Below, one piece after another: positions 26,185 through 36,629 of a stretch of DNA of 64,000 nt. Both the position numbers and the translations under genes were made by a program. The stretch comes from an uncultured bacterium (GTDB lineage: Bacteria; Hydrogenedentota; Hydrogenedentia; Hydrogenedentales; Hydrogenedentaceae). The notes under the pieces were generated by a model that saw only the letters and a program-made list of their open reading frames with translations, was not told the origin of the DNA and made no database searches. Where the stretch lies: contig CALLRP010000027.1 of NCBI GenBank assembly GCA_938014335.1, positions 23,746-87,745 on the forward strand. Direction: 5' to 3'. Each line of letters begins with the position of its first letter. Position 1 is the stretch's first letter.

Positions 26185-27621
26185 ATGGCAGATTCCTCCG
26201 GGAAATATTCTCAATCAGTTTTATCTAAGATAATCCGTTTTTTTCTTCGGGATGAAGAGGGCTCTTTCCCAGTCTTTTTACATAGTTTACGATTAGAAGA
26301 CCAGTTATACGACTTTACAATTGTTCGTTTCTCTGTTGCTTTTTTAATTATTGCCGGCTCGTTATTTGCAAAATATATATTAGAAATTTCACAACTTAAC
26401 CATTATGCTTTAATCATATTAGCTATTATTCTATTTTTTGCTAATACAATAAATTTTTTAATAGCATATCCAGCGAGAAAGAAAAAGGAAAAATCGTCTG
26501 CATATCGTTTTCTGCTCATTTTTATATTACATTTATCTATTGCTACAGATTTTATTTTTTTGACGATTGCATTATGGTTAGTGGGCGGTGTTTATTCTCC
26601 TTTTCAGACCTTTTTTATTTTCCATGTAATTATTGCGAGCGTTTTATTCAGTCCTTTGATATCTTTTGCATATACGATATATGGTTATTTACTTTTTCTA
26701 ACATTAGCCATTGTCAGTTGGAAACAATGGCTTCCACCCATATTCCCTATAGGGGCCGTACCATCAGATGCTCCTCCCACAGGAAAATATATTATAACTG
26801 TGGCAGTAGTTCAGGGATTGTTATTTTTCCTAACAGCCTCGCTAACGACGCATCTGATGTATTTTTTAAGAGAAGGTCAGAGGCAAATTGTAAGGATAAA
26901 TAAAGATTTAGAACGATTATGCGACCAGAGGAAAGGATTTTTACAAATCGCATTACACAACTTAAGGGCACCTATTTCAGCTATTGCTATGCATTTGCAG
27001 AATCTGTTGTATGGATATGGTGGTGAATTAAATGATAATCAAAAATCATGGGTTCAACGCTCATTAACACGAATTGATGAATTAATATCCTTCTTACATG
27101 ATTTAGAAAATCTCTCTGTAATGGAAAATGCAGATTTACTACGAGAAGCGAATGAATTTGGATTAAATGACCTTATAGAGAAGATTATAGAAGAAAATCA
27201 AGACTTGATATTAAGTAAAAATCATGAAATTAAAATAGAACTGCCTGAAGGAAAAATATTTATATTAGGAATTCAACGACTGATACGGGAGGCTATATTA
27301 AATTTCCTAACAAATGCCATCAAATATACGCCACCTAATGGAAAGATCATTGTCCGTGCTTATAGATATTCTTCTTGTGTTCGGGTAGAAGTGGAAGATA
27401 ATGGCATCGGTATCTCAAAGGAGGATATTCCAAAACTGTTTCGAGAGTTTGTTCGACTGAAAAATCAAAAGAGGGAAGGAGTTGATACAACGGGTTCAGG
27501 ATTGGGATTATTTATTGTCCGTCAGGTCATAGAAAGTCATGGGGGGAAAGTATTTGTAAAAAGTGAACCGGGAAAAGGAAGTATATTCGGATTTGAACTA
27601 CCCATCCATATAAAAAAATGA
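26185..27621 (+). CDS. membrane sensor histidine kinase
   Basis: A 478-residue kinase with about six hydrophobic helices (roughly 45-235) and no obvious extracytoplasmic domain. A HisKA-like helix carries H258 in LHNLRAPI, a variant of the usual SHELRTP. The HATPase domain is complete: NFLTNAIKYT, VEDNGIGIS, GSGLGLFIVRQ. GAAGGA lies just before the ATG. It follows the hox terminator by about 45 bases, so it is a separate transcript or a read-through product, and probably pairs with the response regulator at 25708. The signal is unknown; redox or hydrogen status is speculation from location. Confidence 0.9.
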   Translation: MADSSGKYSQSVLSKIIRFFLRDEEGSFPVFLHSLRLEDQLYDFTIVRFSVAFLIIAGSLFAKYILEISQLNHYALIILAIILFFANTINFLIAYPARKKKEKSSAYRFLLIFILHLSIATDFIFLTIALWLVGGVYSPFQTFFIFHVIIASVLFSPLISFAYTIYGYLLFLTLAIVSWKQWLPPIFPIGAVPSDAPPTGKYIITVAVVQGLLFFLTASLTTHLMYFLREGQRQIVRINKDLERLCDQRKGFLQIALHNLRAPISAIAMHLQNLLYGYGGELNDNQKSWVQRSLTRIDELISFLHDLENLSVMENADLLREANEFGLNDLIEKIIEENQDLILSKNHEIKIELPEGKIFILGIQRLIREAILNFLTNAIKYTPPNGKIIVRAYRYSSCVRVEVEDNGIGISKEDIPKLFREFVRLKNQKREGVDTTGSGLGLFIVRQVIESHGGKVFVKSEPGKGSIFGFELPIHIKK

Positions 27622-27742
27622 AACATTATTGTGTGGGATTAAGTCTACAAACCAAACTTTTTAATAGAAATAATAGCAATTTTTATTCATGCCGGAAGAA
27701 TGTTTTTTTTGTCTTCAAAAGTAAAAATGAAAGGGAATTGTC

Positions 27743-28210
27743 GTGAGTATTTATAGACCCCTTCTCCGATTTATTATTTTTGCATTATTCGGTTTAGTTT
27801 TAGAGGTATTTATGTCAAGTACAGTCAATCTGATTTTTCATGATAATGTAAATTTGAGAGGACACACCTCTCTGTGGATGATATTTGATTATGGTTTGAT
27901 GGGAATTTTAACGCCATATTTCAGAAATCCGATGAAAGCAAAAAAAATACCATTTCCTGTTCGGGCTTTTGTATATATGATAATGATTTTTATTGTAGAA
28001 TATGTATCAGGAATACTTTTTCATAAAGTTTTAGGTTTGAGTATATGGGATTATTCTCAATTCCGCTATAATCTGCATGGACAAATCACATTAGAATTTG
28101 TTCCTGTATGGTACACATTAAGTTTGACCGTAGAAAAATTATATGAGTGGGTAGACAAAGCTTCCTGGGCAATTCTTACAAAAGAACCTGAAGGTTATAT
28201 TCCGGGATGA
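27743..28210 (+). CDS. membrane protein of the CmpB-like (PF06541-type) family
   Basis: A 155-residue protein with about four hydrophobic segments. The WDYSQFRYNLHGQITLEFVP stretch resembles the conserved WDYS...NLxGxI region of putative permease-like membrane proteins of the ABC_trans_CmpB family, whose function is not established. The start is GTG with AAAGGGA 7 bases upstream. It follows the histidine kinase by 121 bases. The family assignment is from memory of one motif. Confidence 0.65.
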   Translation: MSIYRPLLRFIIFALFGLVLEVFMSSTVNLIFHDNVNLRGHTSLWMIFDYGLMGILTPYFRNPMKAKKIPFPVRAFVYMIMIFIVEYVSGILFHKVLGLSIWDYSQFRYNLHGQITLEFVPVWYTLSLTVEKLYEWVDKASWAILTKEPEGYIPG

Positions 28211-28310
28211 AATTATAAACAGGGTATGCTTTTTCTTTGAATAAAAAATAGACGCACTTTCTTTTTAATCCGGGATAATATGAAAATACTATATCCAGTG
28301 TTATCTTGCT

Positions 28311-28400
28311 GATATCTCATATCCCTGGAATTCCTGCATGGGGTTTAAATATCGTCGGCATCCTACCGACGAACAAAGGGAGCTCAGGCTGCTTCCCAAT
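28311..28400. other. possible structured RNA or intergenic element
   Basis: The 429-base gap 28211-28639 contains no open gene but has a G+C-richer patch able to form three consecutive hairpins. They are CCC/GGG around a GGAATTCC palindrome (28323-28343); a perfect 6-base stem CGTCGG/CCGACG with a 7-base loop (28353-28371); and GGGAGC/GCTTCCC with one bulge and a 7-base loop (28378-28397). No T-run follows, so it is not a terminator. It matches no riboswitch I know. The strand is undetermined. The remainder of the gap is AT-rich and shows only the promoter elements before suhB. Confidence 0.4.
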
Positions 28401-28570
28401 ACTTAAAATATTCCTAATTGTGTATGAAGTGATTTCTATATCTTACGAGTTTCTTATAAAAGATATATAAATCATACGCGTTACTATTTGGCATCGAAGG
28501 AATTTTTATTTATAAATTTATTACTTTTTTACGGATAATAATAGATTAATAGAACAATCATGAAAGTATC

Positions 28571-28613
28571 ATGGTTAGAAACCATACAACAATTACTTGT
28601 TTTGCTATATAAT
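28571..28613 (+). promoter_or_regulatory. suhB promoter region with palindrome
   Basis: A TATAAT at 28608-28613 lies 26 bases before the suhB ATG. The matching -35 position is poor in consensus but overlaps the end of a perfect palindrome, ATGGTT-AGA-AACCAT (28571-28585). A weak promoter controlled by a factor binding the palindrome is a reasonable reading. Confidence 0.4.
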
Positions 28614-28639
28614 ACACTCAAAATTTTGAGGAAATTTTT

Positions 28640-29443
28640 ATGAGTAGCTCAGAGATAGAAATCATCAATGAATTTTTTAAAGAAATAAAGCCATATATAG
28701 TGAATAGTTATGAAAAGAAGGAGGAGGTTACTGTAACAACAAAAAGGGATGCTACTGACTTTCTGACAGAGGTTGACCTTTTTGTGCAAAGTTCTTTTGT
28801 AAAGAAAGTAAAAAAAATTTTCCCTGATGACCTTATTATTGGTGAAGAAGCAGGTTTATCCAAATATGAAGAAAATTATCAAGGGCGTGTATGGATAATT
28901 GACCCAATTGATGGAACTGCAAATTTTGTAAGAAGTTATTTCCCCGCATTTTCCGTAGCAATAGCGTTTGCTAATTATGGGGAGTTAGTTTGTTCCGGTG
29001 TTTTAGTCCCAATGATAAGTGATATTTTTATTGCCGAAAAAGGTCGAGGGGCTTGGCGAAATGGCAAAGTAATTAAAGTATCCGATAAGAAAAACTTGGA
29101 TGAGGCATGTGTGCAGGTGGATTTTGGTAGAAAATCATCAAGAAAAGATAGAATCCCTTTTTTTGTAAATCCAATTATTTCTTTTGGACAAGTTCGATGC
29201 ATAGGGTCTGCTATTTTAGCGTTGGTTCAGGTTGCTATGGGGGTCGCAGACGCTTATATCCATTCTTCATTACAGCCATGGGATTTCTTAGCTGGAAAAT
29301 TAATTTTAGAAGAAGCAGGGGGAAAGATAACCCAAATAGATGGTTTGCCGGTAAATCTATTCTCAAAAAACAATGGCATTATTGCTACAAATGGGAATAT
29401 TCACAATGAATTGCTAAAAGTTCTTGGTGAGAGGTTGGACTGA
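28640..29443 (+). CDS. suhB: inositol monophosphatase family protein (SuhB-like)
   Basis: A 267-residue Mg-dependent phosphatase of the inositol monophosphatase superfamily. Metal ligands are E69/E70 (GEEAG at 68-72), the DPIDGTANF motif at 88-96 and WDFLAGKLILEEAGG near 214-228. The substrate could be myo-inositol 1-phosphate, a sugar phosphate, or 3'-phosphoadenosine 5'-phosphate; sequence alone does not decide. GAGGAAA precedes the ATG. It stands alone between the structured gap and the convergent exopolysaccharide cluster. Confidence 0.9.
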   Translation: MSSSEIEIINEFFKEIKPYIVNSYEKKEEVTVTTKRDATDFLTEVDLFVQSSFVKKVKKIFPDDLIIGEEAGLSKYEENYQGRVWIIDPIDGTANFVRSYFPAFSVAIAFANYGELVCSGVLVPMISDIFIAEKGRGAWRNGKVIKVSDKKNLDEACVQVDFGRKSSRKDRIPFFVNPIISFGQVRCIGSAILALVQVAMGVADAYIHSSLQPWDFLAGKLILEEAGGKITQIDGLPVNLFSKNNGIIATNGNIHNELLKVLGERLD

Positions 29444-29480
29444 TTATTAACCACATTAAGGAAAAATATACAAGAATAAC

Positions 29481-30572
29481 TTATCTTTTAATACCTGTAG
29501 AAGTGGACAAAAATCTCTTGATAGCTTCGGGTTTAGCATGAACAGCATCATAAAAATCGGTGGAAACACAGTTACATTGGGTAGCATCATAACTTCCATA
29601 AACGGGAATATCAAGTGAGTTGAAAACATCCCTCATATATTTTTCTACATCAATAATAATCTTGTATATTTTATTCTGTGCAAGGATTTCATACGACCGA
29701 GGATGAATAGGTATAAAAATTATTTTTACTTCAACACCGTCTTCTTTTATCATTTTTAAGAATTTTTCAAAAATAAGTTCACGGGTGGGGTCTATGTATC
29801 TATAATTAACCAATCCCTCAGGATGTTTGAATGCATATCGTTCAGCTTTTAATTCTATTTCCTGTTGTGTTCTTTGGCGACGAGAAGATTCATATATAAT
29901 ACTTCCATCCGGGCGGATAACCTTTTCTTCTGTTTCATAGTATTCGATAGGTTGGGGACGGGGTATTTTACCTACAACCCATGCAGGAAAGAATCGAATA
30001 GATTCTTGAAAATAACCGGGCGAGAGTATTTGAAAATAGCGTGGGTCAATCCATTTAACTATAAGATCTGTCAGCGTTATATTTTGAACGATTTTCATTC
30101 TTTGTAGTGCATTTTCATATTCTTGAAAAAGGTGAAAATTACTTTTAGCATAAGCATTGAAGTAGTGCAAGTCAGGGCAGAGGATAAGTTTTTCAGGGAG
30201 TTTATTGGTTTCGTAAAGGACCTGATAATTGGCGATAATATCTTCTAAATTTGCAGAAGGGAGGCTACAATTCAAGAGATGTCGGTCCGGGAAAAAGGAT
30301 GAGTCTATTATCATGGCACGGCTTGAGCCCATAACAATAATATCAGGTTTCTTTTCAAGTAATGCAATTCGTTCTTTTACAATTTTTCTATAATCTACAT
30401 TAATTGCATTAATAACACCAAAACCATCGTTTAGCCATTGTGCTATTTGTTTTTCCTGTTTTTTCCTTAATAAGCCCGATGGGTCAATAAACACATTTAT
30501 TGCAATAAAAAATAAAAAGAAAGGGACTAATAGGATGATGGGTAATAAATCTTTAGGTATAAACCTTTTCAT
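29481..30572 (-). CDS. SGNH/DltD-like membrane-anchored protein, partner of MBOAT acyltransferase
   Basis: A 363-residue protein with one N-terminal membrane anchor (about 10-30). Its extracytoplasmic domain has VMGSSRAMI near 81-89, resembling block I of SGNH/DltD-type proteins, and a C-terminal DAVHAKPEA that may supply the D...H pair. Proteins of this type typically sit beside MBOAT acyltransferases and take part in O-acylating exported polymers. It lies 9 bases downstream of the MBOAT gene, so co-expression is very likely. Its substrate is unknown. Confidence 0.68.
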   Translation of the reverse strand: MKRFIPKDLLPIILLVPFFLFFIAINVFIDPSGLLRKKQEKQIAQWLNDGFGVINAINVDYRKIVKERIALLEKKPDIIVMGSSRAMIIDSSFFPDRHLLNCSLPSANLEDIIANYQVLYETNKLPEKLILCPDLHYFNAYAKSNFHLFQEYENALQRMKIVQNITLTDLIVKWIDPRYFQILSPGYFQESIRFFPAWVVGKIPRPQPIEYYETEEKVIRPDGSIIYESSRRQRTQQEIELKAERYAFKHPEGLVNYRYIDPTRELIFEKFLKMIKEDGVEVKIIFIPIHPRSYEILAQNKIYKIIIDVEKYMRDVFNSLDIPVYGSYDATQCNCVSTDFYDAVHAKPEAIKRFLSTSTGIKR

Positions 30573-30581
30573 AACTATCCC

Positions 30582-32054
30582 TTAAAATTGGAAATAAACA
30601 AAAGGTGAACTGTTCCAGATGCCATAAAAAGCAATGATGAATAAGAAAATATAATAACAAGCCCAGCGTAAAGCTATGTTTCTTTGTTCAAGTTTTTCCC
30701 GTAAAGAAACGCCATAAGCCTGAAATGCTTCTACAATAATTAAAAATAGCAGGGCAACAATAGCGGAATTAAATTCTTGCTCTGTTGGCATGCCTAAACT
30801 AACAACGAAATCATCAAAATCCAGCCCCCGAGTAGGATTAGACCAACCTGTTAATAGGTGAGACCAGATATAAAATACATCACCTATCTTCTCTGCACGG
30901 AATGGAACACCAAAGAATAAAAATATAGAATATGTTATTAACATTTGTAAGCCTTGATGAATTTTTGGAAAATGCGTCAAACCTATTTTTTCAACTATTA
31001 CTTTTCGTATATCCCGTGTTATTAAAGATAAGACAAGACATACCCCCATTAGAAATCCCCAGAATATATATGTCCAGTTGGCTCCGTGCCATACACCGCT
31101 TAAAGTAAATACAATGATTAAGTTTTTGCATGTATTTAAAACGCCATAACGGCTACCACCTAATGGATAAAAGACATAGTCACGGAACCAATTCATCAAT
31201 GAAATGTGCCATCTTCGCCATAGTTCCGGGAAAGAACGAGAAAAGTAGGGTCGTTCAAAATTTTGTATTAGATTAATTCCCAATACTTTTGCAGAGCCTA
31301 CCGCTATATCAGAGTAGCCTGAAAAATCACAATAAATTTGCCAGCTTGAAAAAATCATGGCAAAAAGTAATCCGGGACCTTCATGAGATTGAGGATTGGC
31401 AAAGACATAAGCAGACATCATTCCTAAACGGTCAGCAACGACTACTTTTTTGAATAAACCCCAAGCCATTAGCTTTAAACCATCACTTACTCTTTTTATG
31501 TCAAAATTATGGTGTTCTTTGAGTTGAGGTATGAGGGAATCAGCTCTTTCGATGGGACCTGCTACTAATTGAGGGAAAAAACTTACATATAGAGCGAAGA
31601 TACCTAAGTGTTTTTCAGGTTTCACTTTTCTACGATAAACATCGATAGTATATGCTAATGTTTGAAATGTATAGAAAGAAATACCAATAGGGAGTAATAA
31701 CGATGAATAGTGAATATTTAAGGGTATATTTAAATAAATAGATAATTTTTCAATGCTATCCATAAAAAAATTATAATATTTGAATGTAAAAAGTATCCCT
31801 AAATTAACAAATAGGCTAACTCCTAATATTAATTTTCTTTTATATTCCTTTTCTGTTTTATCTAATAATAAACCCCCAATATAATCAACTATAGTTGAGA
31901 TAATTAAGAGCAATACATAGATAGGTATCCAAGCCATATAAAAGTAGTAACTGGCAATAAGCAATAAAATCCAGCGGAATTTATGGGGTAGTAAAAAATA
32001 AAGAGTTACTACAATAGGAAAAAAAATAGCAAAATGGACTGAATTAAACAGCAT
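30582..32054 (-). CDS. MBOAT family O-acyltransferase (AlgI-like)
   Basis: A 490-residue polytopic membrane protein of the AlgI/DltB type. The hallmarks are SFYTFQTLAYTIDVYRRK, LVAGPIERA, GYSDIAVGSAKVLG, FPELWRRWHISL and SGVWHGANWTYIFWG, whose histidine is the catalytic residue of the family. AlgI-type enzymes pass acetyl groups across the membrane for polysaccharide O-acetylation. It lies between the SGNH-like gene and the beta-helix gene, spacing 9 bases on each side, which suggests an exopolysaccharide modification unit. Confidence 0.93.
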   Translation of the reverse strand: MLFNSVHFAIFFPIVVTLYFLLPHKFRWILLLIASYYFYMAWIPIYVLLLIISTIVDYIGGLLLDKTEKEYKRKLILGVSLFVNLGILFTFKYYNFFMDSIEKLSIYLNIPLNIHYSSLLLPIGISFYTFQTLAYTIDVYRRKVKPEKHLGIFALYVSFFPQLVAGPIERADSLIPQLKEHHNFDIKRVSDGLKLMAWGLFKKVVVADRLGMMSAYVFANPQSHEGPGLLFAMIFSSWQIYCDFSGYSDIAVGSAKVLGINLIQNFERPYFSRSFPELWRRWHISLMNWFRDYVFYPLGGSRYGVLNTCKNLIIVFTLSGVWHGANWTYIFWGFLMGVCLVLSLITRDIRKVIVEKIGLTHFPKIHQGLQMLITYSIFLFFGVPFRAEKIGDVFYIWSHLLTGWSNPTRGLDFDDFVVSLGMPTEQEFNSAIVALLFLIIVEAFQAYGVSLREKLEQRNIALRWACYYIFLFIIAFYGIWNSSPFVYFQF

Positions 32055-32063
32055 AACTAAAAT

Positions 32064-33968
32064 TTATTTGTATTTGTTTTTATTCTTTTGTGTTGTTATA
32101 ATAATATTTTCTTCTTTATCTGGATATATTTCTAACATAAATTCCCACTTACCACCTGCGTTTTCAATCTTCAGAAGGAGTGTATTATATCCTTTCTTTA
32201 ATTTTGAGGTAAAAACATCCGTTCCAGGTTCACAAACCATCCCATCCTTTGAAAACCTTGAATAGACTTCTTTTCCATTTAAGAAGACTTTTCCACCATC
32301 GTTCATCCCTAACTCAAATAGTGCATGTTGTTCTTCTTTGGAATAAATATATGTAAAAGCATAAACAACACCAGGTTGTAAACCATATATTTCATGAAGT
32401 CGAATTTTTGTATTTTTAATTTTGGATAGATTAAAAGGTACCAGTTTTATATCGTTATATGTTTTTTTTATATTACTTATATCTGTATTTGTTGTCAATT
32501 CTGTCTTTTTTTCTCCTCCCATTTCTTCTAAGAAGTCTACATTAAAGCCATCGCGGATAACTTCTGATTCAGATGGCTTATTAATAGATATATTAGGGAA
32601 GGGACCTAATAGGGTCCAATCTAATACGAAATTTGTTTTAGGAGCGGATAAATTATCTTTAATTATAATATTTGCTGATTTTAGGGTATTATTTGTTATT
32701 TCAAAATTTCCATGACTTATATTAGAAGTTATTAAACCCGAACGGACCCGAGTCCCTAATTGTATAATAGGTCTTTCAATTGAGTTCCCAATGAATTCAC
32801 AGTTAGAAATGATAACATAGCGATTATTTACATTAATGCAAGGGAAACCCTTTGATACTCGGTCCCATCCACTAAAATGACACGCACTAAATGTAACGCT
32901 TCCCTGACCTTCTGTAAACACTTGATAATCAGAATCTTTTGTCCCCCAGAAACCACATCCAACAAATTTTACAGGTCCACGGTTAGAGGGACTAACAATA
33001 ACTTTTGCCATAAAGGATGAATTCAAAAAAGAAACCCCTGCATTTTCCATAGCACTATCTATTTTTACAGCACAAGGGGTAATATCCATGTAACAGTTGG
33101 TATAGGTTCCACTACCGGGTAGATTTTTTGTGATCTTTCTATTTTCATCGTAGATAGGTCCAGCAATAAAGTGCATTCCGATAGAGTAGAAGATGCTAAA
33201 TAAGTTATACCCCATCTCTCCATCGGTTTTCCCGATAATATAAGCAATTCCCTCTCTCTGGGTGAATTTCCAAAGGGGACTGTTTGGATTTAAATCCCAA
33301 AAAGGCCAGAAATGGATATCTTCGATTCTTCCTACATCATAACACTGATTAATATACAATCCACGATATAAAGGATATGCATGAATATTTTTTATTTTAT
33401 GTCTGCCTGCGGGAAAGGTTCCAAAATCTATGGCTTTGTAGGGATTGATGAGGGTTAAGTCGAGGAGAGAGACATCGTCTGCAGGACCATTACATTGGAT
33501 TGTCCATGGGTAGGGGATGGGAGGGTCTGTTTTGGTTTGTTCTGGGTAGAATATTGCGAAACCTTTTAATATAGAACTTGTGCTGACACGGATAAATGGA
33601 ATTCCATCGGGTTCCCCTTTTCCAGAAACAGCAAGTAGAGTACTTCCTGCTTTGTCAGGGTCACCACGAAACGGTGCACGCCATATACCTTCAAGAGTTA
33701 CATTTTCAGGGATAATCAAGTTGCCTTTGATAAGATAAGAACCGATGGGCAGGAAAACAATACCTCCTCCTTTGTCTCTTGCAATATTTAGGACTTTCTG
33801 GATGCTTTCTGTATCATCTGTAATCCCATCACCTTTTGCTCCAAATTCCTTTACATTATATATATCCGAAAATGGAGTATTATCTGCATTCAGTGGGAAA
33901 ATAGAAGAGAAAAATATAATTAAAAAAAACAAATGAATATAAAATCTCTTATAAAAAAAAGACTTCAT
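32064..33968 (-). CDS. secreted right-handed beta-helix protein (pectate lyase 3-like)
   Basis: A 634-residue exported protein with a signal peptide (about 8-28). The N-terminal motif YNVKEFGAKGDGITDDTESI, with GGGIVFLPIGSYLI, marks the Pectate_lyase_3/GH28-GH55-type beta-helix fold. A parallel helix probably spans about 35-440. The C-terminal 140 residues (FLNGKEVYSRF, KKGYNTLLLKIENAGG) look like a beta-sandwich carbohydrate-binding domain. Such proteins act as polysaccharide lyases, hydrolases or epimerases; which is not clear. It is the first gene of the cluster with the MBOAT acyltransferase. Confidence 0.82.
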   Translation of the reverse strand: MKSFFYKRFYIHLFFLIIFFSSIFPLNADNTPFSDIYNVKEFGAKGDGITDDTESIQKVLNIARDKGGGIVFLPIGSYLIKGNLIIPENVTLEGIWRAPFRGDPDKAGSTLLAVSGKGEPDGIPFIRVSTSSILKGFAIFYPEQTKTDPPIPYPWTIQCNGPADDVSLLDLTLINPYKAIDFGTFPAGRHKIKNIHAYPLYRGLYINQCYDVGRIEDIHFWPFWDLNPNSPLWKFTQREGIAYIIGKTDGEMGYNLFSIFYSIGMHFIAGPIYDENRKITKNLPGSGTYTNCYMDITPCAVKIDSAMENAGVSFLNSSFMAKVIVSPSNRGPVKFVGCGFWGTKDSDYQVFTEGQGSVTFSACHFSGWDRVSKGFPCINVNNRYVIISNCEFIGNSIERPIIQLGTRVRSGLITSNISHGNFEITNNTLKSANIIIKDNLSAPKTNFVLDWTLLGPFPNISINKPSESEVIRDGFNVDFLEEMGGEKKTELTTNTDISNIKKTYNDIKLVPFNLSKIKNTKIRLHEIYGLQPGVVYAFTYIYSKEEQHALFELGMNDGGKVFLNGKEVYSRFSKDGMVCEPGTDVFTSKLKKGYNTLLLKIENAGGKWEFMLEIYPDKEENIIITTQKNKNKYK

Positions 33969-33986
33969 GTTATGAATTTTCTTCAG

Positions 33987-36515
33987 TTATCCCTTGACAA
34001 CAAAGTTTATTAGTTTTCCCGGAACATATATTTCTTTTACAATTTGTTTCCCAGTTAAGTGAGAAATGATTTTTTCTTCTTTACGAGCTTGTTCAAGAAT
34101 TTCTTTATCACTCAGATTTACAGATATAGTAATTTTACTTCTTAACTTGCCGTTTACCTGAATAGGTATTTCTATTGTATCTTCTTTTATTAAGTTGGGG
34201 TCATATTCAGGCCAGGGTTCATAGGCTAATGTTTTATTATGTCCTAATCTTTGCCAGATTTCCTCGGCGATATGAGGAGCAAAAGGTGAGAGTATGAGAA
34301 TAAATTTTTCACCTATATGTAAATCTATTTTTTCTATTTTATTTGCTAAATTGGCAAATTCCATCATTTTCGCAATGGCAGTATTAAATTGGAGATATTC
34401 AATGTCTTCTGAAACGGATTTGATAGTTTTATGAAGTTCTTTTTCAATTGTAGGGTCTCCACCTGAGGGAACAAACCTGGCGGAGATATTACCGCTTTCA
34501 TCGATAAATAAAGACCATATTCTTCTCAGAAACCTATAAATACCTTGAATACCCTCATCTGTCCAGGGTTTATCTCTATCTAAAGGTCCCATGAACATTT
34601 CATACATACGCATGGCGTCTGCACCATATTTTTCTATAACCTCATCGGGGTTTACCACATTATAACGAGATTTACTCATCTTCTCGATTTTTGTTTCCAC
34701 AGGGATGTTTGTACCTTTGATGAACCATTGTCCATCTCTTTGTTCAACTTGATGGGGGTAGTAATACTTGCCGTTTTTATCTTGATAGGAATAGGCAAGA
34801 ATCATTCCTTGATTGAAAAGTTTTTTAAAAGGCTCTTTTGTGGAAACATAACCTGCATCATATAAAACTTTATGCCAGAACCGAGAGTAGAGAAGATGCA
34901 ACACAGCGTGTTCTGCTCCACCGATATAAAGATCAACAGGCATCCAGTACTGTTCTGCTTCTTTAGACCAAGCCTCCTTGTCATTCTGGGGGTCAACAAA
35001 TCTTAAAAAGTACCAACAAGAGCCTGCCCATTGTGGCATGGTGTTTGTCTCCCGAGTAGCCGGTTGTCCCGTTTCGGGGTCAGTAGTTTGAACCCAATCT
35101 TTGGCACGGGCAAGAGGGGGCTCTCCAGTTTCTGTAGGCTTGTAATTATCCAATTCTGGTAAAAGAACAGGAAGGTCTTTTAATGGAACCACTTTAACAG
35201 TACCATCGGATAAACGAATAATCGGGAAGGGTTCACCCCAATATCTTTGTCTTGAGAAGAGCCAATCCCGAAGTTTGTAATTTACAGTCGCTTTCCCTAA
35301 TCCCTTTTCCTCTAACCATTTTGTGATTTTCTTTTTTGCTTCAGGTACAGTTAATCCATTAATGAGAGGTGAATTAACAAGTATTCCGTCACCGGTATAG
35401 GCTTCTTTTGAAATATCTCCTCCGGAGACGACCTCGATTATGGGTAAATTATATTTCTTTGCAAAATCATAGTCACGCGTGTCATGAGCAGGAACTGCCA
35501 TTATAGCACCGTAACCATATTCAGCCAGAACATAGTCTGCAATCCAGATAGGAATTTTTTCGTTATTCACGGGATTTATTGCGTAGGCACCGGTGAATAC
35601 ACCTGTTTTTTCTTTCTCTTCTTTCATTCGTTCCTGAGCACTTTTTCGTGTTGCCTGTTCTATGTATTTTTTTACTTCATTCATATATTCAGGTTTTGTT
35701 ATTTGCAATACAAAAGGATGTTCTGGAGCTAATACACAATAAGTTGCACCAAATAGGGTATCAGGTCGGGTTGTAAATACTGTAAATTTCATAGGGGTGC
35801 CATCTATTCCGAAATCTACATCAGCCCCTTCACTTTTCCCGATCCATTCTCTTTGCATGGCAATTATTCCGGGAGGCCAGTCTAAATCATTCAGGTCTTC
35901 TAATAACCTTTCTGCATAGGCGGTAATTTTTAGCATCCATTGTCTCATTAATCTTTTTTCTACGGGGTCACCTGTTTCTACATACTTACCGTCTTTTACT
36001 TCTTCGTTGGCTAACACTGTGCCTAATGCAGGGCACCAGTTTACGGGGGCTTCTGTTTCATAAGCCAATCCTCGTTCAAAAAGCACTGTAAATATCCACT
36101 GTGTCCATTTGTAATAGGAAGGGTCAGTAGTATTTATTTCACGGTCCCAATCGTAAGAAAGACCGAGTGCTTGAATTTGTTTGCGAAATGTATCGCAGTT
36201 TTTTTTCGTTACTACTGCGGGATGTTCTCCCGTTCGGACGGCATGTCTTTCAGCAGGTAATCCAAAAGCATCCCAGCCCATGGGATGTAGAACATTAAAC
36301 CCCTTCATTCTTTTGTATCGAGCTACAATATCTGTGGCTGTATAGCCTTCGGGATGTCCCACATGAAGTCCATCACCGCTGGGATAAGGAAACATATCTA
36401 AAACATAATATTTGGGTTTGGTATAGTCTATTACTGATTTAAATGTCTTATTTTCGAGCCAATACTTTTGCCATTTTTTCTCTATTTCATTATGGTTATA
36501 AGTTCCACTCGACAT
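33987..36515 (-). CDS. leuS: leucyl-tRNA synthetase
   Basis: An 842-residue class I synthetase. HVGH at 51-54 is the HIGH motif and KMSKS lies near 612-616; the CP1 editing domain (about 215-410, [23 protein letters not shown]) is present. The C-terminal anticodon and leucine-specific domains are complete. GGAGGTATTTTTAT sits right before the ATG, a strong ribosome site. The 18-base gap before the beta-helix gene means read-through into the exopolysaccharide cluster is possible. Confidence 0.97.
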   Translation of the reverse strand: MSSGTYNHNEIEKKWQKYWLENKTFKSVIDYTKPKYYVLDMFPYPSGDGLHVGHPEGYTATDIVARYKRMKGFNVLHPMGWDAFGLPAERHAVRTGEHPAVVTKKNCDTFRKQIQALGLSYDWDREINTTDPSYYKWTQWIFTVLFERGLAYETEAPVNWCPALGTVLANEEVKDGKYVETGDPVEKRLMRQWMLKITAYAERLLEDLNDLDWPPGIIAMQREWIGKSEGADVDFGIDGTPMKFTVFTTRPDTLFGATYCVLAPEHPFVLQITKPEYMNEVKKYIEQATRKSAQERMKEEKEKTGVFTGAYAINPVNNEKIPIWIADYVLAEYGYGAIMAVPAHDTRDYDFAKKYNLPIIEVVSGGDISKEAYTGDGILVNSPLINGLTVPEAKKKITKWLEEKGLGKATVNYKLRDWLFSRQRYWGEPFPIIRLSDGTVKVVPLKDLPVLLPELDNYKPTETGEPPLARAKDWVQTTDPETGQPATRETNTMPQWAGSCWYFLRFVDPQNDKEAWSKEAEQYWMPVDLYIGGAEHAVLHLLYSRFWHKVLYDAGYVSTKEPFKKLFNQGMILAYSYQDKNGKYYYPHQVEQRDGQWFIKGTNIPVETKIEKMSKSRYNVVNPDEVIEKYGADAMRMYEMFMGPLDRDKPWTDEGIQGIYRFLRRIWSLFIDESGNISARFVPSGGDPTIEKELHKTIKSVSEDIEYLQFNTAIAKMMEFANLANKIEKIDLHIGEKFILILSPFAPHIAEEIWQRLGHNKTLAYEPWPEYDPNLIKEDTIEIPIQVNGKLRSKITISVNLSDKEILEQARKEEKIISHLTGKQIVKEIYVPGKLINFVVKG

Positions 36516-36629
36516 ATAAAAATACCTCCTTCAGGATTGATTATGGCGGAAAATCAAACGGAATAGTAAATTATAACAATTTTTTACTTTATATCCATAA
36601 AAGGAACATATAAAGGATTATAAAGAAAT

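Noticed and set aside
28375..28400. Small SRP RNA on the minus strand, because of a GGGAAGCAGCC match
   Set aside because: The rest of the conserved SRP core (GTCAGGTCCGGAAGG) is missing, and the flanking stems do not fit.
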